A DNA stretch of 64,000 nucleotides from positions 1,865,829 through 1,929,828 of the forward strand of contig RPFO01000256.1 in the NCBI GenBank assembly GCA_009746045.1, in the 5' to 3' direction. A program made the translations under genes and the position numbers. The notes beneath the pieces are model-generated. The model ran no database searches. It was not told the DNA's origin and worked only from the letters and a program-made list of their open reading frames with translations. Below, piece after piece: positions 1-11,700 of this stretch. Numbering within the stretch: position 1 is the stretch's first letter; every line of letters begins with the position of its first letter. This DNA comes from Mesostigma viride. Taxonomy: Eukaryota > Streptophyta > Mesostigmatophyceae > Mesostigmatales > Mesostigmataceae.

Positions 1-224
1 ACGTTCATCAAAGGCCCACCTAGCCTTCATATCCTCATTGAGCTGCCCAGTAAATCGTGCATGCATGCATGCATGGCCAAGACAGATTGCGCTGGTCATG
101 CAGCCTTAACCAGCTCAGAGTAAGAAGCCTTTGCCTTCCATGCAGGCATGGGATTGTCTGGAAGGGGACCCTTTCTGGTCAGCTGCCTTTTGCCTTGTTA
201 GCGGGCCCCGCGCAGTGTCGCACA
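1..224. other. no gene seen; short TGCA microsatellite
   Basis: Left edge of the window. A (TGCA)n run lies near positions 57-75. No convincing reading frame, RNA gene or repeat end was recognised. Confidence 0.4.
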
Positions 225-1276
225 TAAGTAAGTACTTGCGTGTCATGCGCACTGGCATATGGCGTGGAGTACTATTGATCTCATAAAAAAATAATTACAC
301 AAAAGTCACAAATAGCGTCTGCATCAACTCACTAGAGGGGGATATAATCCTCATCAGAGAGCTCTGTCCTCTACTGTAATGGCAGACGAGCTAGGCGGTA
401 GTGTAGTGGCTGTCCTCAGGGGCATGCAACAACCTCCACCTGCGGACCTTTACCCTGGCTAGCATATGCCGGGGCCGCGGGCCGGCCTGTGAGGAGAAAC
501 AGGAGCATGCCCCTCAGGAAAGGTGCTTAATCATCGCAGCTGGCAGCCCATTTCTCCTTGTCTATCATTCGGGCGCGGAGGACAGATAGTCCCAGAACCC
601 CTGCACGTGATTGACGGGCTTAGCCTGTCAACTTCCCGTGACTGTGGTCCACCACCAGATGAAGAAGCAGCCTGCGGCTGGCGGGGTACTGAGGCTGGCC
701 ACAGGCCTGCATGCAAGGATACTTGGCCTTGCAGGCCTGTGACAGGTCCTGCACTTTCTAGGTTGCAGGTGTCTTGGCAAATCCAGCTCGTCCTGGCATA
801 AGGCAGATGCCAACTTGGACGTTGGGGATTGGCTAGCAAGCCTGCAACGTGCCTCGTCACGCCGATGGAAACGAGGAGCAACGAAGAAGTGGCCCTCCAT
901 GACGAAATTTTTCTGCCTACTCTTGGCGACTTAAAGCTAGGTCACTAAGCCCAACTAGGAATGGCTGCTTCAAGTTAACCGGAGGCGTATACTTGAAGCC
1001 GCAGTCATCATGTGCAGCTACATACCGTGCGCTGCAACGTACGCCCAGATATTGGTCCTGAGGATAGCCGCTATACTACCGCCTCCGTCTGCCATTACAG
1101 TAGAGGACAGCTCGGATGAGGATTATGTACATCCCCATCTAGTGCCATATAGTGTTGGGGGATGATGCATATTTGTTTAAACTTTTGTGTAATTATTTTT
1201 CTAATGAGATTAGCATAGTACTCCGCGTGGCATGCCTTTGCGCATGACACGCAAGTACTTACTTACTTACTTACTT
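225..1276. mobile_element. non-autonomous element with ~200 bp terminal inverted repeats
   Basis: The segment at about 225-425 reappears in inverted orientation at about 1060-1276. Both arms share the terminal string AAGTAAGTACTTGCGTGTCA, then a GGAGTACTAT block, an ATAATTACACAAAAGT block and the string CCTCTACTGTAATGGCAGAC. Arms are diverged but clearly homologous, and about 630 bp lie between them. No transposase-like protein is visible inside, so this is a non-autonomous foldback or MITE-like element. The right edge runs into a TTAC microsatellite, so the exact end and any target duplication are unclear. The superfamily is not assigned. Confidence 0.65.
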
Positions 1277-1278
1277 AC

Positions 1279-2460
1279 GCCCAGACCAGGACTTCACCCA
1301 GAAGTTGGCTACGCTGGCCTCAGGAGCCTCCTGTACGAGCGCAGACGGGCAGCCACAGAGTGAGCTGCAGCAACCTCGCAGAGCAGCACCTCCCCCAGCA
1401 CAGACTCCATCCGAGCTGCAGTCCGGCGGAGCAGCTGCATGGCGCCGATCATTGGCTGAGCAGCTCGCCGCCCTGAATGCGCCTGACGGCCCACGGCTCA
1501 ACACTCTCTCGGCCAGGGTCAACAACATTGAAGACAGAGTCGCCTCAGTTTACTGCTACGCAAGAGCACATTGTCACCAAGGTTTAATTCCGAGGCCCAC
1601 AGCCGCTGTGACCGCCCGCCGCCTTAACCAGGTGGAACTTCCACCTGGAGGCTAAAGACCGAGTCGGCCATGCAATGCACCGTGAAACTTGAGGCAGTTG
1701 CTACCAAGGTAGACGTCCTGGCCACGCAGGTCCCCGAGATCGCCGAGCGAACGGCCACCATCGCCGCCCAACCTGCATGTAGTAGCCCGGCCAGCGATGA
1801 CCCCTCAACTCGCGCCTCGATCCTGGGCTGCCGGACCTGCTCAAGAGCCAGGCATCCTCTACCACCACCGCCATCACGTCCATGGCACCAAGCTCCAGGA
1901 GCTGGAAGACACGCGCCGCGAGGCCACTGACGTGCGGCCGTTGCCGCTGCCGGGTCATCTGGACACTCATCCTCAGGCGCTTCCGGCGACATGCAGCCGG
2001 AGGAGACCCCAGACTCTCTTCTCCACGAGCCGTACGTAAGAAACAACTCTTCGGCGTGCATGGAGCTGCCAGGTGCGACCGGTCACTGCCTAGGGCGCCT
2101 ATACCGCCTCAGTGCCCCATCCATGGGACAAGGCTGGGCCCCCTCCAGTGCATGGTTCTCACCTTCAGCGACATACAGCCCGAGTTCGGTTCCTTAGCTC
2201 TCGCCGGTCGAGCCGCAAGAAGCCATGGTGAACACCTCCTGGTCGCTTGACGACGACCTGACGCCAGCCCGGCCAGCAGCAGCAACTGCCGCCGCGACTA
2301 GTGGCCCGACTACATCCGCCACAAGACCAACCCTGCGCTGTGGAGAGAGCGCTCTGTGGCCTGCCCACTTGCGGCAGCTAGTGAGAGAAGCTAGGGCGCC
2401 CTCCCTCCTTCTCCTTGTGTATGTAGGGTAACTTCGGAAGGTTCCTTCAATACTCAGTAT
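1279..2460 (+). pseudogene. decayed LINE ORF1 (RNA-binding protein) relic
   Basis: Fragments in several plus-strand frames match the better preserved ORF1 at 26868-28216. They are a coiled-coil part with 'RLNQVE' near 1621, a segment reading KLEAVATKVDVLATQVPEIA near 1687, and 'SLDDDLTPA' near 2240, which corresponds to the end of the RRM-like domain. The order and spacing are those of ORF1, but frame changes and stops interrupt it many times. ORF1 proteins of L1-type LINEs bind the element RNA. The right end is followed by GCAGTCACGTG and TTAATTAA runs, as in other elements of this window. No ORF2 follows on this strand. Confidence 0.7.
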
Positions 2461-2461
2461 T

Positions 2462-2566
2462 GGCACCCACGTGGCGCAGTCACGTGCTTATTAATTAATT
2501 AATTAATTTATTGCTGTTACGTGTTAATTAATTAATAGTCAGTCACGGGTAAATTAATTAATTCAT
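2462..2566. repeat. CACGTG module with TTAATTAA runs
   Basis: A CACGTGGCGCAGTCACGTG box is followed by three runs of (TTAA)n between about 2489 and 2566. The same combination recurs at 45.2, 48.1 and 50.5 kb, and inverted at 47.8 kb. It lies at the boundary between the ORF1 relic and the 3' end of the LINE on the other strand. Confidence 0.6.
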
Positions 2567-4324
2567 CCTAATTTCGCAATGAGTACTGAGTTTCCGGTGA
2601 AATGGGTGTTAGTTTATTTCCATATAACAGTTAAGGTGACCCAGGTATGCCAAAAATAGCCTGAAATGCCTAGTTGTGCCTAAATTGGGGTGCCCGCATT
2701 AATAAGGCGCGCCCTGCGACCAAGGTAGCCAGTGTACTGTAGATATATCGTCATCCGGCATAAGTGTCAAGACCTGGTTCATGCCCATGAGTGCATGGAA
2801 GACTTCCAGTGGGCTGGGGGTGTCATTGTTAGGGCCCGGGTCCCATACTTTGTGTTGTTCCGTCGCCAGGAGCCAGTAACGACGCATAGCCAGGTTCCAA
2901 GAGGAGATAAACCGGCGGACCACGGCACCTCTCGTGTACGCGGCACGTAACTTGAATACGGTCTCGTTGCGAACTTGCCATATGGTGTGAAGCATCGTCG
3001 TGCGTAGCCATATCCATGCCATCTGGTTGGCTGTGAGGCTCGCGTCCCGTAATCCCGTGATGCCGAAAATAACCGTAGATAGTGTGACGGTGGTGGGGGG
3101 AGCTGTAATAGCCATCCACTTGGCCCATATACCCAGCAGCCATTGCCAAACCCCTGCGAGTTGGCAGTCCAGAAATCTGTGCTCAATTGTTTCATCTGGA
3201 AAGTTGCATAAGCACGCCGCCGCGTGGGAGTACCGGTGGTGCAGTTGGGAATTGACCCCGATGGCCCGATGCATAAGCAGGTGCTGGACGTCGGTGGCCC
3301 GCTTGTCAACCAATGGGTGATCAACTGCCAAGGTAATGTTCTTGATCCAGGTGTAGCCCGGCCACTCGGGGTGCCAGCGCAGGCGACCCGGGTGCATCCT
3401 ATGATTTTTATGTAGAAGTAGCCGGTATCCCCAGTCTGCCGTGTACTCGAAAAGGCACTTCGTCGTTGGGGTGCCGCCAGATGTGAGGACCCACCCAAAT
3501 TCTAGCGGGTCTAGAGCAAGCGTGTCCAGGCGCCCCTTGCCAACATGTAGCCATGTGGTGTCGCGTATCACTGTGGTGGGGTCCAGGGGTAACATGCACG
3601 CCTGTGACAGTGACCACGGGACCACTCGAATGCGGTGACATTGACATGCTGGAATGTAGGCGTACGATGTAATCAATTTGCCGAGAAGTCCTTGACCGTC
3701 TGGTGTCTCCTGGAGCAATTGTATGGTAACGCACGTCGACGCGACCGCAACGATGCAGCCCTTATGTACGGACGTGTCGCGATCCGGGTAATAGCTCACC
3801 CATTCCCCGATTTGTAGGGGTTTGCGCGGGTTGTCATGAGGGTATGCCATCCTGCGGGAATTGCTTGTAGAAGGTTGTCCCAAGCTGGTCGGCTGGGCAT
3901 GTTTGCGATCCACGCGCTGATTTCCGTGTATGTCAGAAGGCGATATCGGTCACCGTCAGCCGCGTATAAATCGATGATTCGCGTAACCGGCGGGTGGCCG
4001 TCAAAAAGCCCTCATATGGGTTGCGGCCGCTTAAAACACCAAACACATTATGCTCACTATCGCGCAGCAAATCATTGAAATATAATGGTTGGCGTGCCAC
4101 CTCTTCCCTCGTGGTAGGGTGAGCAATTCTGTCCGGTTTTAGGTTCTTATAACCTTTCCACATACGTGCCCAGTACCATGATAAGCCTTTGTACGAAGTG
4201 AGCGCACATGTAAGTATTGCTGCCCCCAAGTGCCATGATGTACCATTGGTGTGGGTATAGGTTGTGGCGAAAGCTTCTTGTGCCAACATACAACCAGGGT
4301 GTGCGTTTACGCCTATGAAAGCGG

Positions 4325-6225
4325 TTAGATCTGTTTGGTGTACACTGACCATAAACGCCACTCCATATTATGTAAGCCCAAGCCTCCTTGAACCCATGGC
4401 ATATAGGACATGTCCCGATCGATCCATCCCGGCACCGTGTGTGTTATGATACCCTGCTGTTTCCAAACAAAATTGCTGCCGATTCGTTGGATGATCTTGG
4501 TGGTGTACTCGTTAGGTGGGTGACCTTGGCAGTAGTAGAGCACTTTGGAGAATAACATTTGGTTGGTGAGGAGGACCCTGCCCCGTAGGCTGAGACGGGG
4601 AACCGCTGCCCATCTTGATGCCGCTTGGAGCATGCCTGTGAGTTTGCCACTGTGTGTTGTGTTGTCATACAAAAAGGTGGGGTGTTCAGCAAGACGTCCA
4701 TCCATAGTGCAGCCGATAGGGCAGTTGTGTAATAGGTGGTGACCGTCTGGCTGGACCCATGTCACAGGCAGATTAGGGAGTGATAAGCGGGGGGAGGATC
4801 CTCTCCCGATGTGCAGCCCCGTGGACTTTTGCACGTTACACCGCTGTTGAGAGGCCATAGAGTATGTCGTGATATTCTCCATGATAGCATGCACATCGGT
4901 AGTGGAGGTACAGACATTAGTGGTGTCATCAACATAAGCAGTTTGGAACAAACCTCGCGGTTTACCTTGGATGGGGAAGCCCCTGATCCTGTTGTCGCGA
5001 GCGTGCAAAAAGAACAGCCCGGCATGCGCAAGAAGAAACAGGAGCGGGGACATGCAGTCGCCTTGTGGGAGTGACCTAGAGCTAGTGCCTGTGCGTGAGA
5101 AGTGCCCGTTTAGGAGTAGGGTCCATGAGAGCGATTTAATCATACCGATGGTGACATACGTGAAAGTGCCACCAAATCCGAAACCGCGCAATGTCTTCTC
5201 GAGGTAGTCCCAACACATGCGGTCAAAAGCTTTTTTGAAATCCCAAATAGTATGATGCCGAGTATGTTGTGGCGCCACGCTTTTTCCACTATGTCCATAA
5301 GCATGGTAATGCTATCGTTTATGTGTAGGTTAGCGCGGAAGCCGACTTGTTCCGGACCGATTAGGTCGTCGAGTACTGTGTAAATGCGTAGTTGTAGTAT
5401 TTTACTGATGATTTTGTACGCAACCGTGAGTAGTCGTATGGGACGGTAGTTTTGCCATTGAGTTTTAGACCCCTTTTTAAATATGAGGATTAGTGCGGTT
5501 TCTGCCCAGTTGCCAGGGACGATACCTGTGCGCCATACTTCGAGGACGCATTTGTAAAAGCCGGCAGAAAGGTCGGGCCAAAACTTCCTCCAAAATTCTA
5601 CAGGGATGCCGTCCACGCCGGGTGCACTGCCGAGTTTGATTTTGAGCATAGCAGCCTGTGTCTCAGCTTGTGTGGGTGTCTGATCTAGTTCTTGCTGCTG
5701 CGTGGTGGTGAGGCGCCGTGGTATCGCCTGAAGGACTTGGTGGATAGCTTGAGGTGCTTGAGGGTGCGGTTTACTTCGGAATAGCTTCGTAAAATATTGA
5801 TGACCGCTGTTTAGTATGGAATGGGTGTCTGTGTGGATGCCCTGGTCGTCGTGAATTTCTGTTATCAGCGTGTGTGTTCGTTGCTTGGGGAGGAGTGCAA
5901 AATATTCTTTATTCATTTTTTCCCCCGTTGTGTGCCACCAAAGGTTTTCCGCATCTATGGCGTTAGCGTGTCTTTCGTATCGCAGTTTGTCCAAGGCTAG
6001 CTGGGCTTGTTGCAATTTCGCCATGTCATAAGTATTGAGTGTTTGCTTAAGTTGTAGACGGTTGACAATACGTTCATAACATCGGTATTCATGGCCTTTC
6101 TGTTGTCTGAGCTCAGCAGTGTATTTCTTGGAAAGTTGCAATACATGTTGTAGGCCGGCTTGCATCCATCGACAATGATCGGTATAGTGAGGGATGCTGG
6201 CCACCCACTCTCGCCAAAAAGCTTT
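4325..6225 (-). pseudogene. LINE ORF2 reverse-transcriptase domain
   Basis: Non-LTR reverse transcriptase. Fingers/palm motifs 'APGVDGIPVEFW' and 'NYRPIRLLTVAYKIISKIL' lie near 5600-5430. 'FKKAFDRMCWDYL' (5240), 'LPQGDCMSPLLF' (5060) and 'AYVDDTTN' (4925) follow. The frame changes near 5260 between the two halves. The family is the L1 type seen in plants and algae. Confidence 0.88.
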
Positions 6226-6299
6226 TACTGAGCCGTGAATGTTTGATCCCTCAATAAGTCTCGGTTGAAGCGGGGGATACCGGGTCCCCGCGTCGGTGG

Positions 6300-7099
6300 G
6301 GTGTGGTGCGTTAAGGTGATAATACAAGGGTAGTGGTCCGAAAGAGTGATAGAGCGATCTACCCTAGCATGACATACAAGGTCCGCCCAAGCGTGCGTGG
6401 CATAGATTCTGTCTAGACGGCGTGTGATGCGGTGACCGTCGCGTGTTGCAAGCCAAGTGTGGTCGTTGTCCCTGGAGCGCAGTAGGTCGTGTAGGTTAAG
6501 CTCTAGTAGCTGTTCGTGAAAGGGGTTTGTACGTGATTGAGGGTGCGCCGCCATGTCTAGATTGAAATCACCCATCAATATGATCTCCAGGCCGTGGGAA
6601 ATAATGGCGTGGATCATCTGAAACATGTCTTTGAAAAAATTATGTTGTTCAGCTGGGTCGGTTGGGGCGTAAATTGAAAGAAGGTACCCCTGCTTGCTAC
6701 CCCAGGTGATGTGCTGTCGTACCCAGCGGCCTTGCCATTGAGCCGCCGCCGTATCTACCGGTTGGGACCAAGTGTGGCAGGTGAGGTGTGAGGAAGCCGT
6801 TTTACGGTATTGAATCAAAGCTGTGCCCCCCTGGGTTCCTCGCGCCCAGGCCCAGCGACTCTCACTATTAGGAGCTAGTGCTCTCACTGCTTTGTTGGCC
6901 GTGACCCCGGGCCTTGAATTTTATGCTCTTGCAGGCCCAGCCAGATCTCATGGGCTGGGCCGCCGTAGCCCTGCAGTAATGATGCGAGGTGAAGGGATAA
7001 TTGCTTGATACGAGTAGTATTGGGAATGCCAATAGCAGTACGTACTCCATAGCTATTGAGACCGCGTACATTCCATGATACTATGGTGAGTTGGCTCAT
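6300..7099 (-). pseudogene. LINE ORF2 endonuclease domain
   Basis: Endonuclease/exonuclease/phosphatase fold of the LINE. In L1 elements this domain nicks target DNA to prime reverse transcription. Visible motifs are 'SWNVRGLN' at the start, 'LQEHKI', 'GDFNLDM' near 6560, 'RLDRIYATHAWAD' near 6390 and 'SDHYPC' near 6330. One frame change falls near 6887. Confidence 0.85.
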
Positions 7100-8065
7100 G
7101 TTAGTGGCGTATCAGGCAGGTCTTACCTAGTCACAATTGGCGCGGCAGCCACGTCCGTTGCGTCCGGCGCCGCCACGGCGGGGAACCATGGAAAAGCGCA
7201 GAGAAACCACAAGCGAGGAAGAGTGTCAGTGTCGGGTGTTGGTGGGGTGCCTGATTTGAGCTGATGGGTGATGACCATGGGTGAAAGCCTCATTGCCTTG
7301 CCGTGTCTAGCAATGACGGCAGATCTCAGGGGGGGGGTTCTAGGCGAAGTCGAATCGCCAGGGAAGGCGCTAGTGGTTCCTCCACTAAACCGCCAGTGCA
7401 TGGTAATTCCGTAACCAGGGGTTAAAGTGTGTCGTCCGCACCTGCGGTAGCGGGGTATTTGCATAATCAGGAAACCCAGCACCTGCCGGGTATGCACTGA
7501 CCATAGCTTGTACCGTCCCACGAACAGCACTTTACCCGTAATCCGACCGCAATCCGGGCTAGCCGTCATGAGAACAATGTGGTTTGCAGGTGCTTACGTA
7601 CCCATGTAAGACAGCCTGTGACCGACATGGACCGCATGGCGGCTAGCCTAAAAGGTTGCGGGCAAGAGGGAGCTCGTTAGACGCACCTTTTTACGACGAA
7701 TCTGGAGGTATCTTCCCGGTCGCGAATGGTCGAGGCTATCGCCTACTATCCTTTACGCAATGAGTAGTCATCCGGCACTATTCAGGGCATCGCGACTTCC
7801 CCGCCAATCCAAAAAGCCAGAAAGTACTGAACGCTAATACGAAGGAAGAGGACCTACTGGCCACCAACCCGCGCGAAGCGCCCAGCGAGCGGCGAGCGAA
7901 TCGATCGAGCACCGTACTGTTCAGCGGCCGGGCCGCGAGCGAAGCGAGCACCGTACTGTTCCCCTCTCCGGAGTGCAGTGAAGGACCACGTACTACGCAG
8001 CGGGCAGTCCCTCTATACCGCCTTAAAATGCTTTTTTTTGCTGGGCGAAGCCAGCGGGTCACACT
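7100..8065. other. LINE 5' flank, no gene assigned
   Basis: A minus-strand frame at 7123-7569 ends 24 bp before the LINE ORF2 start and could be the tail of its ORF1, but no coiled coil, RRM or zinc knuckle is recognisable. A second minus frame at 7778-8062 is Arg/Ser-rich low complexity. The string GCACCGTACTGTTC occurs twice near 7908 and 7950. A function is not supported for either frame. Confidence 0.35.
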
Positions 8066-8780
8066 AGTTAAGTTAATGAACTAATTCATTGGTTAATTAA
8101 TTGATCCCGTTCTGGCCACACTAGACTGATAATTTTAGTGGTCAAAACCACTTTCCAACTTATTATTTTATAATTTTCGACCCCATAACAACGTGAAAGG
8201 TTAGATTTGTGATGCACAACTACTTTCACATAACAATTGCTTCGCGGCACCTTCTTTGTATGATCCAATCCAATGAAATAAGTACGAAGTCTAGGACACA
8301 AAGTACAGGAGCATTCGCGGGCCGAACTCAGAGTTCGGGAACCGTGATAAAGCAAATTATAATATTAGTTTGCAAGGTCGATTCCCAAATTATTTGTCGC
8401 ACACTGATTTTAACCACTACGGGAGTGATCTGCATACCATCACTGGTCGATCATCCATCTCACGGAGTAGTCATGGAGAATTTACCCCCACATGACGCAG
8501 TTATGTGTCACTAACCAACTGATTACTCGTAGTGCGAATAGCATGCTGCATGTTATACACTTAGTGTCTGGAAGTTGCAGCAGACTACTGTACATGCATT
8601 GTCAATGCATAGGCACCTGGATACATAATGCACATCTAGCTGGAAACCAAAGCATATCTTATTGCCACAGCAGACCCAGAATTTTCAGGACAGCACGTGC
8701 CCCCATGCATGGGCACCCCGTGACTTCCTGTGACTCACTTCCCAGCACTGAAGGGCATTTAGTAAACTAGTCATCTAAAA
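8066..8780. other. intergenic, 3' flank of FANCD2
   Basis: AT-rich stretch with a TTAATTAATT run near 8090. No protein domain, RNA gene or clear repeat was recognised. It should contain the FANCD2 3' UTR and polyadenylation signals on the minus strand, but none can be fixed with confidence. Confidence 0.4.
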
Positions 8781-11700
8781 CTAGTCATCGTCCTGTGCAT
8801 CCTCTGCCTCCTCCTCTTCCTCCTCCTCTCCCTCGTCCCCCTCCTCCCCCTCCTCCCCATCCTCTTCCTCCTCCTCCCCCTCCTCCTCGCTGTCACTCGG
8901 CGCGACCTGCGATGCCACCACCTGGCCCCTAAGGTCCTTGTGCTTCAGATTCGCGATTTGGAACGCGCCCGCCAACTCACTGCCATGCATGAGCGCCTTG
9001 ACCGTGAACAGGAACCTCTCCATGACGCGCTTGACCGCGGGCACCTTGGCCGCCACCGAGACCAGCTGCCTTGTCTTGCCCTCGCTGCACAGCGTCTGGA
9101 CACACCGCGTGCCCTTCTGCAACCGCTCCAGCAGCTGAAGCACTGAGGCCTCGTGCACGCTGAGGAACCTGGGACCCTGGAGCATCGGCATGATGCCCTT
9201 GAGGAAGCCATCAACAAACTTGCCGCCAAACTTGACGGCGGCCGCGAGGATGGGCCCGCGCTTCTCGTGGCGCTTAGTGAGGAGGACCAGGTTGGCGTGC
9301 ACGTCCACGCACACGCCGCACCGCTGCAGCAAGTCCTCGATTTCCGCTGCCCGCTCCTCGTCCCCATCCTCCACCTCATCCTCCTCCATGCCCTCCATCT
9401 CCCCCTCCTCATCCTCCTCATCCTCACCCTTGCCCCGCCGATTCTTCCCCTTTCCCTTTCCTTTCCCTTTCCCCCCCTTCCCCTTCCTCAACTTCTGCCT
9501 GCTCCCTTTCTCCCTCGCCGCGATCCCCTTGGCCTCCTGCGCCAACAACCCCAGCTGGGCCACCGCCTCCTCATGCAGCACGTTATACCAAGTCCCCAAT
9601 GTCGCATGGCACAGCGACGGGTGACCCCCCACGCCCTCATGCGCGCTCTTGCCCCCCTTGGAAGGTATCCGCGGCAACGCATCCTCCACCAAGTCCTCTA
9701 GCAGCGCCAGCGGTGACTCGGCGTATCGAACGTGCAGCCGCAAGAGCGACGCCAGCTGTGACGTCCCTGCGCTACCCGCCCACGCGTTCAAGCATCCGTC
9801 ACCGCTCCCCGGCCACTCCTGCGCGAGCACCGAACCGGCCGCAACGCTCAGCCGGTGCCTCAACGCCTCCACCGCATCTGCACCGCTGCCTTCATCGTTC
9901 TCATCCGGGTCATCTGCCCCCCCGCTAGCATCCGCCCCCCGGCTACTCGGACTCCCCCCCCCCCGGCGGCTACCAAGGAGTGCACTCGCGGCCGCGGCGA
10001 GCGTGTCGAGCGTGCACACGAGCGAACATGCCGCACGCCGCTCCAGCAACGCGCCGGACCCTGCCAGGGACTCGAGGTGGTCGAACGCGGCCGAGAACGC
10101 AGCCGAGGGGATGGGGGCGTTACTATTCGCGGCGGCGGTGGCGGTCCTCTGACGTGCCGCTCCCGCCAACGGTAACCCAGGTATTGGCCCCTTTCCCGTG
10201 CGCAGTGCGGCCGCATCGCAGTTGTCGCCGTGGGAGCTTTCGGCAGAGAGCGCGGACAACAGGCTGAGCAGCACGGGGCGCCCTTCTGGCGACCGTAACC
10301 TTGCGCTCTGCAGCAGCCGCTGCACACACGACTGGAGGCAGAGGAAGACCCCGACAAACGACTCCCCTGGAATACCACCTGCCCCCGTCGACCCCACCCC
10401 TGCCGGCTCCCCCTCCCCTGCCTCGCCCATGGCTTCAAAGCCTTGGGTGGATTCGTGACCCTGCCTCCCGGCGGTGCCCGAGCCGCCAACTCCCCCAGCG
10501 GAGTTAGCATCATCCCCCATGCCGCCGCCATACTGGTCCTCGTGCTCCCTCGCACGGCTCAGACTGGCCAGCGCCGTGTCCATGAGCAACCGCAGCGACG
10601 GGAAGACGCCACGGAGGCCGTCCAGGAATTGTAACGGCGACACCCCCCGAAGGGAAATCGCCGCGCTGCTGGCGCTACTGCTCCCACCCGCCCCTTTCGC
10701 TTTCGCCAACCAAGGAGCAGTTTTGGCCTTGGCCCCGGGTAACCCGGCACCCCCGCCGCCCTTACCGCTAGCACCCGCCCCTTCCTGCCCCACCACCCAG
10801 TCCAGCTTGGCCAGCAGATCCTCGGCTAGGTACCCCAGCAGCAGCAGCTGGTGGTCGGGACGTATGCCCGTGGCCTCCGCCACCCAGGCCATGCGCGGCG
10901 CCAGCTGGAGGAGCACCAGGGACCGAGGGAGGAGGACCCGGAACAAGCCCCGGTGGGCACACACGAACGAGGGTTGGGACCCGCTCGCCGCCCCAGCATC
11001 GCCTTTCCCTCGTGAACCAGCAGGCACCTTGTCAGAACCCCGGTTCTCCTTCCCTCCCTCCTCGGCGGCCTGCCCTTCCCGTTCTCCCCCATCCGCCACA
11101 TCCCCCCCCTCCTCACTCCGTTTCGCTGCCCCCTGGCCGTCCTCATCCGCCCCATCGGCGTCCCCCCCAGCCACATCCTCTCCCACGTCGTCCCCATGGC
11201 CATCCTCATCACCCGCCTGCGCCGCTGCACCCTCCTCACCAGACCCCTTACGCGCCACCTTGGCGGGCCGCCCTTTCCCCGCCCCCCCCCCTGCCTTGCC
11301 CGCAGGACGCTTGCCTTTCCCCTTCCCGCCGTTCCCTGCCGGCTTCCTACCCGTGACCCCTCCACTTGCAGCCGCCCCCCCGCCCCCCCCGCTCCGTTCC
11401 ACCAGCATCTCGCTCAAGCAGGGCAGCTCCCACCCCCCCGCTCGCAGGCCCCCCCCCTCGCCCCTAATGCCCGTCGAGCAAGGTCCCTGCCCCTGCCCCA
11501 TCCCCACCAACCGGTCCAGCAACGCCTCCAGCTCGCGAATCGCCTTGAGCCGCTTTACCAGCTTGATGGCGTATTCCGCCGCCGTGCCCGACCATATGAC
11601 ACTACCACTGCTTGCCTCCGTAACCCCCCCATCTGCCCCAGTGAGGCCGCCACTGCCATCGGCGGCACCCGAGGCTGCCCCAGTGGCGGCGGCTGGCCCA

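Larger units (their letters stand above)
2699..7099 (-). mobile_element. L1-like LINE, ORF2 (endonuclease, reverse transcriptase, zinc-binding C terminus), broken
   Basis: Read on the minus strand, the segment encodes the domains of a plant/alga-type L1 ORF2 in order. It begins with 'MSQLTIVSWNVRGLN' at 7099, the typical start of the AP-endonuclease domain; 'ILMGDFNLDM' and 'SDHYPCIITL' follow by 6300. The reverse transcriptase follows with 'GSAPGVDGIPVEFW', 'NYRPIRLL' and the catalytic 'AYVDDTT' near 4925. The C terminus carries a zf-RVT-type motif 'CNFPDETIEHRFLDC' near 3190. The coding frame changes about five times (near 6887, 6300, 5260, 4340 and 3920), so the copy is dead, though few bases are lost. 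No poly(A) is visible at the 3' side; the flank there holds TTAATTAA runs. ORF1 of this copy was not identified upstream. Confidence 0.9.

Noticed and set aside
7123-7569. ORF1 of the L1-like LINE
   Set aside because: Position fits, but no coiled coil, RRM or zinc knuckle is visible, so it was left unassigned.
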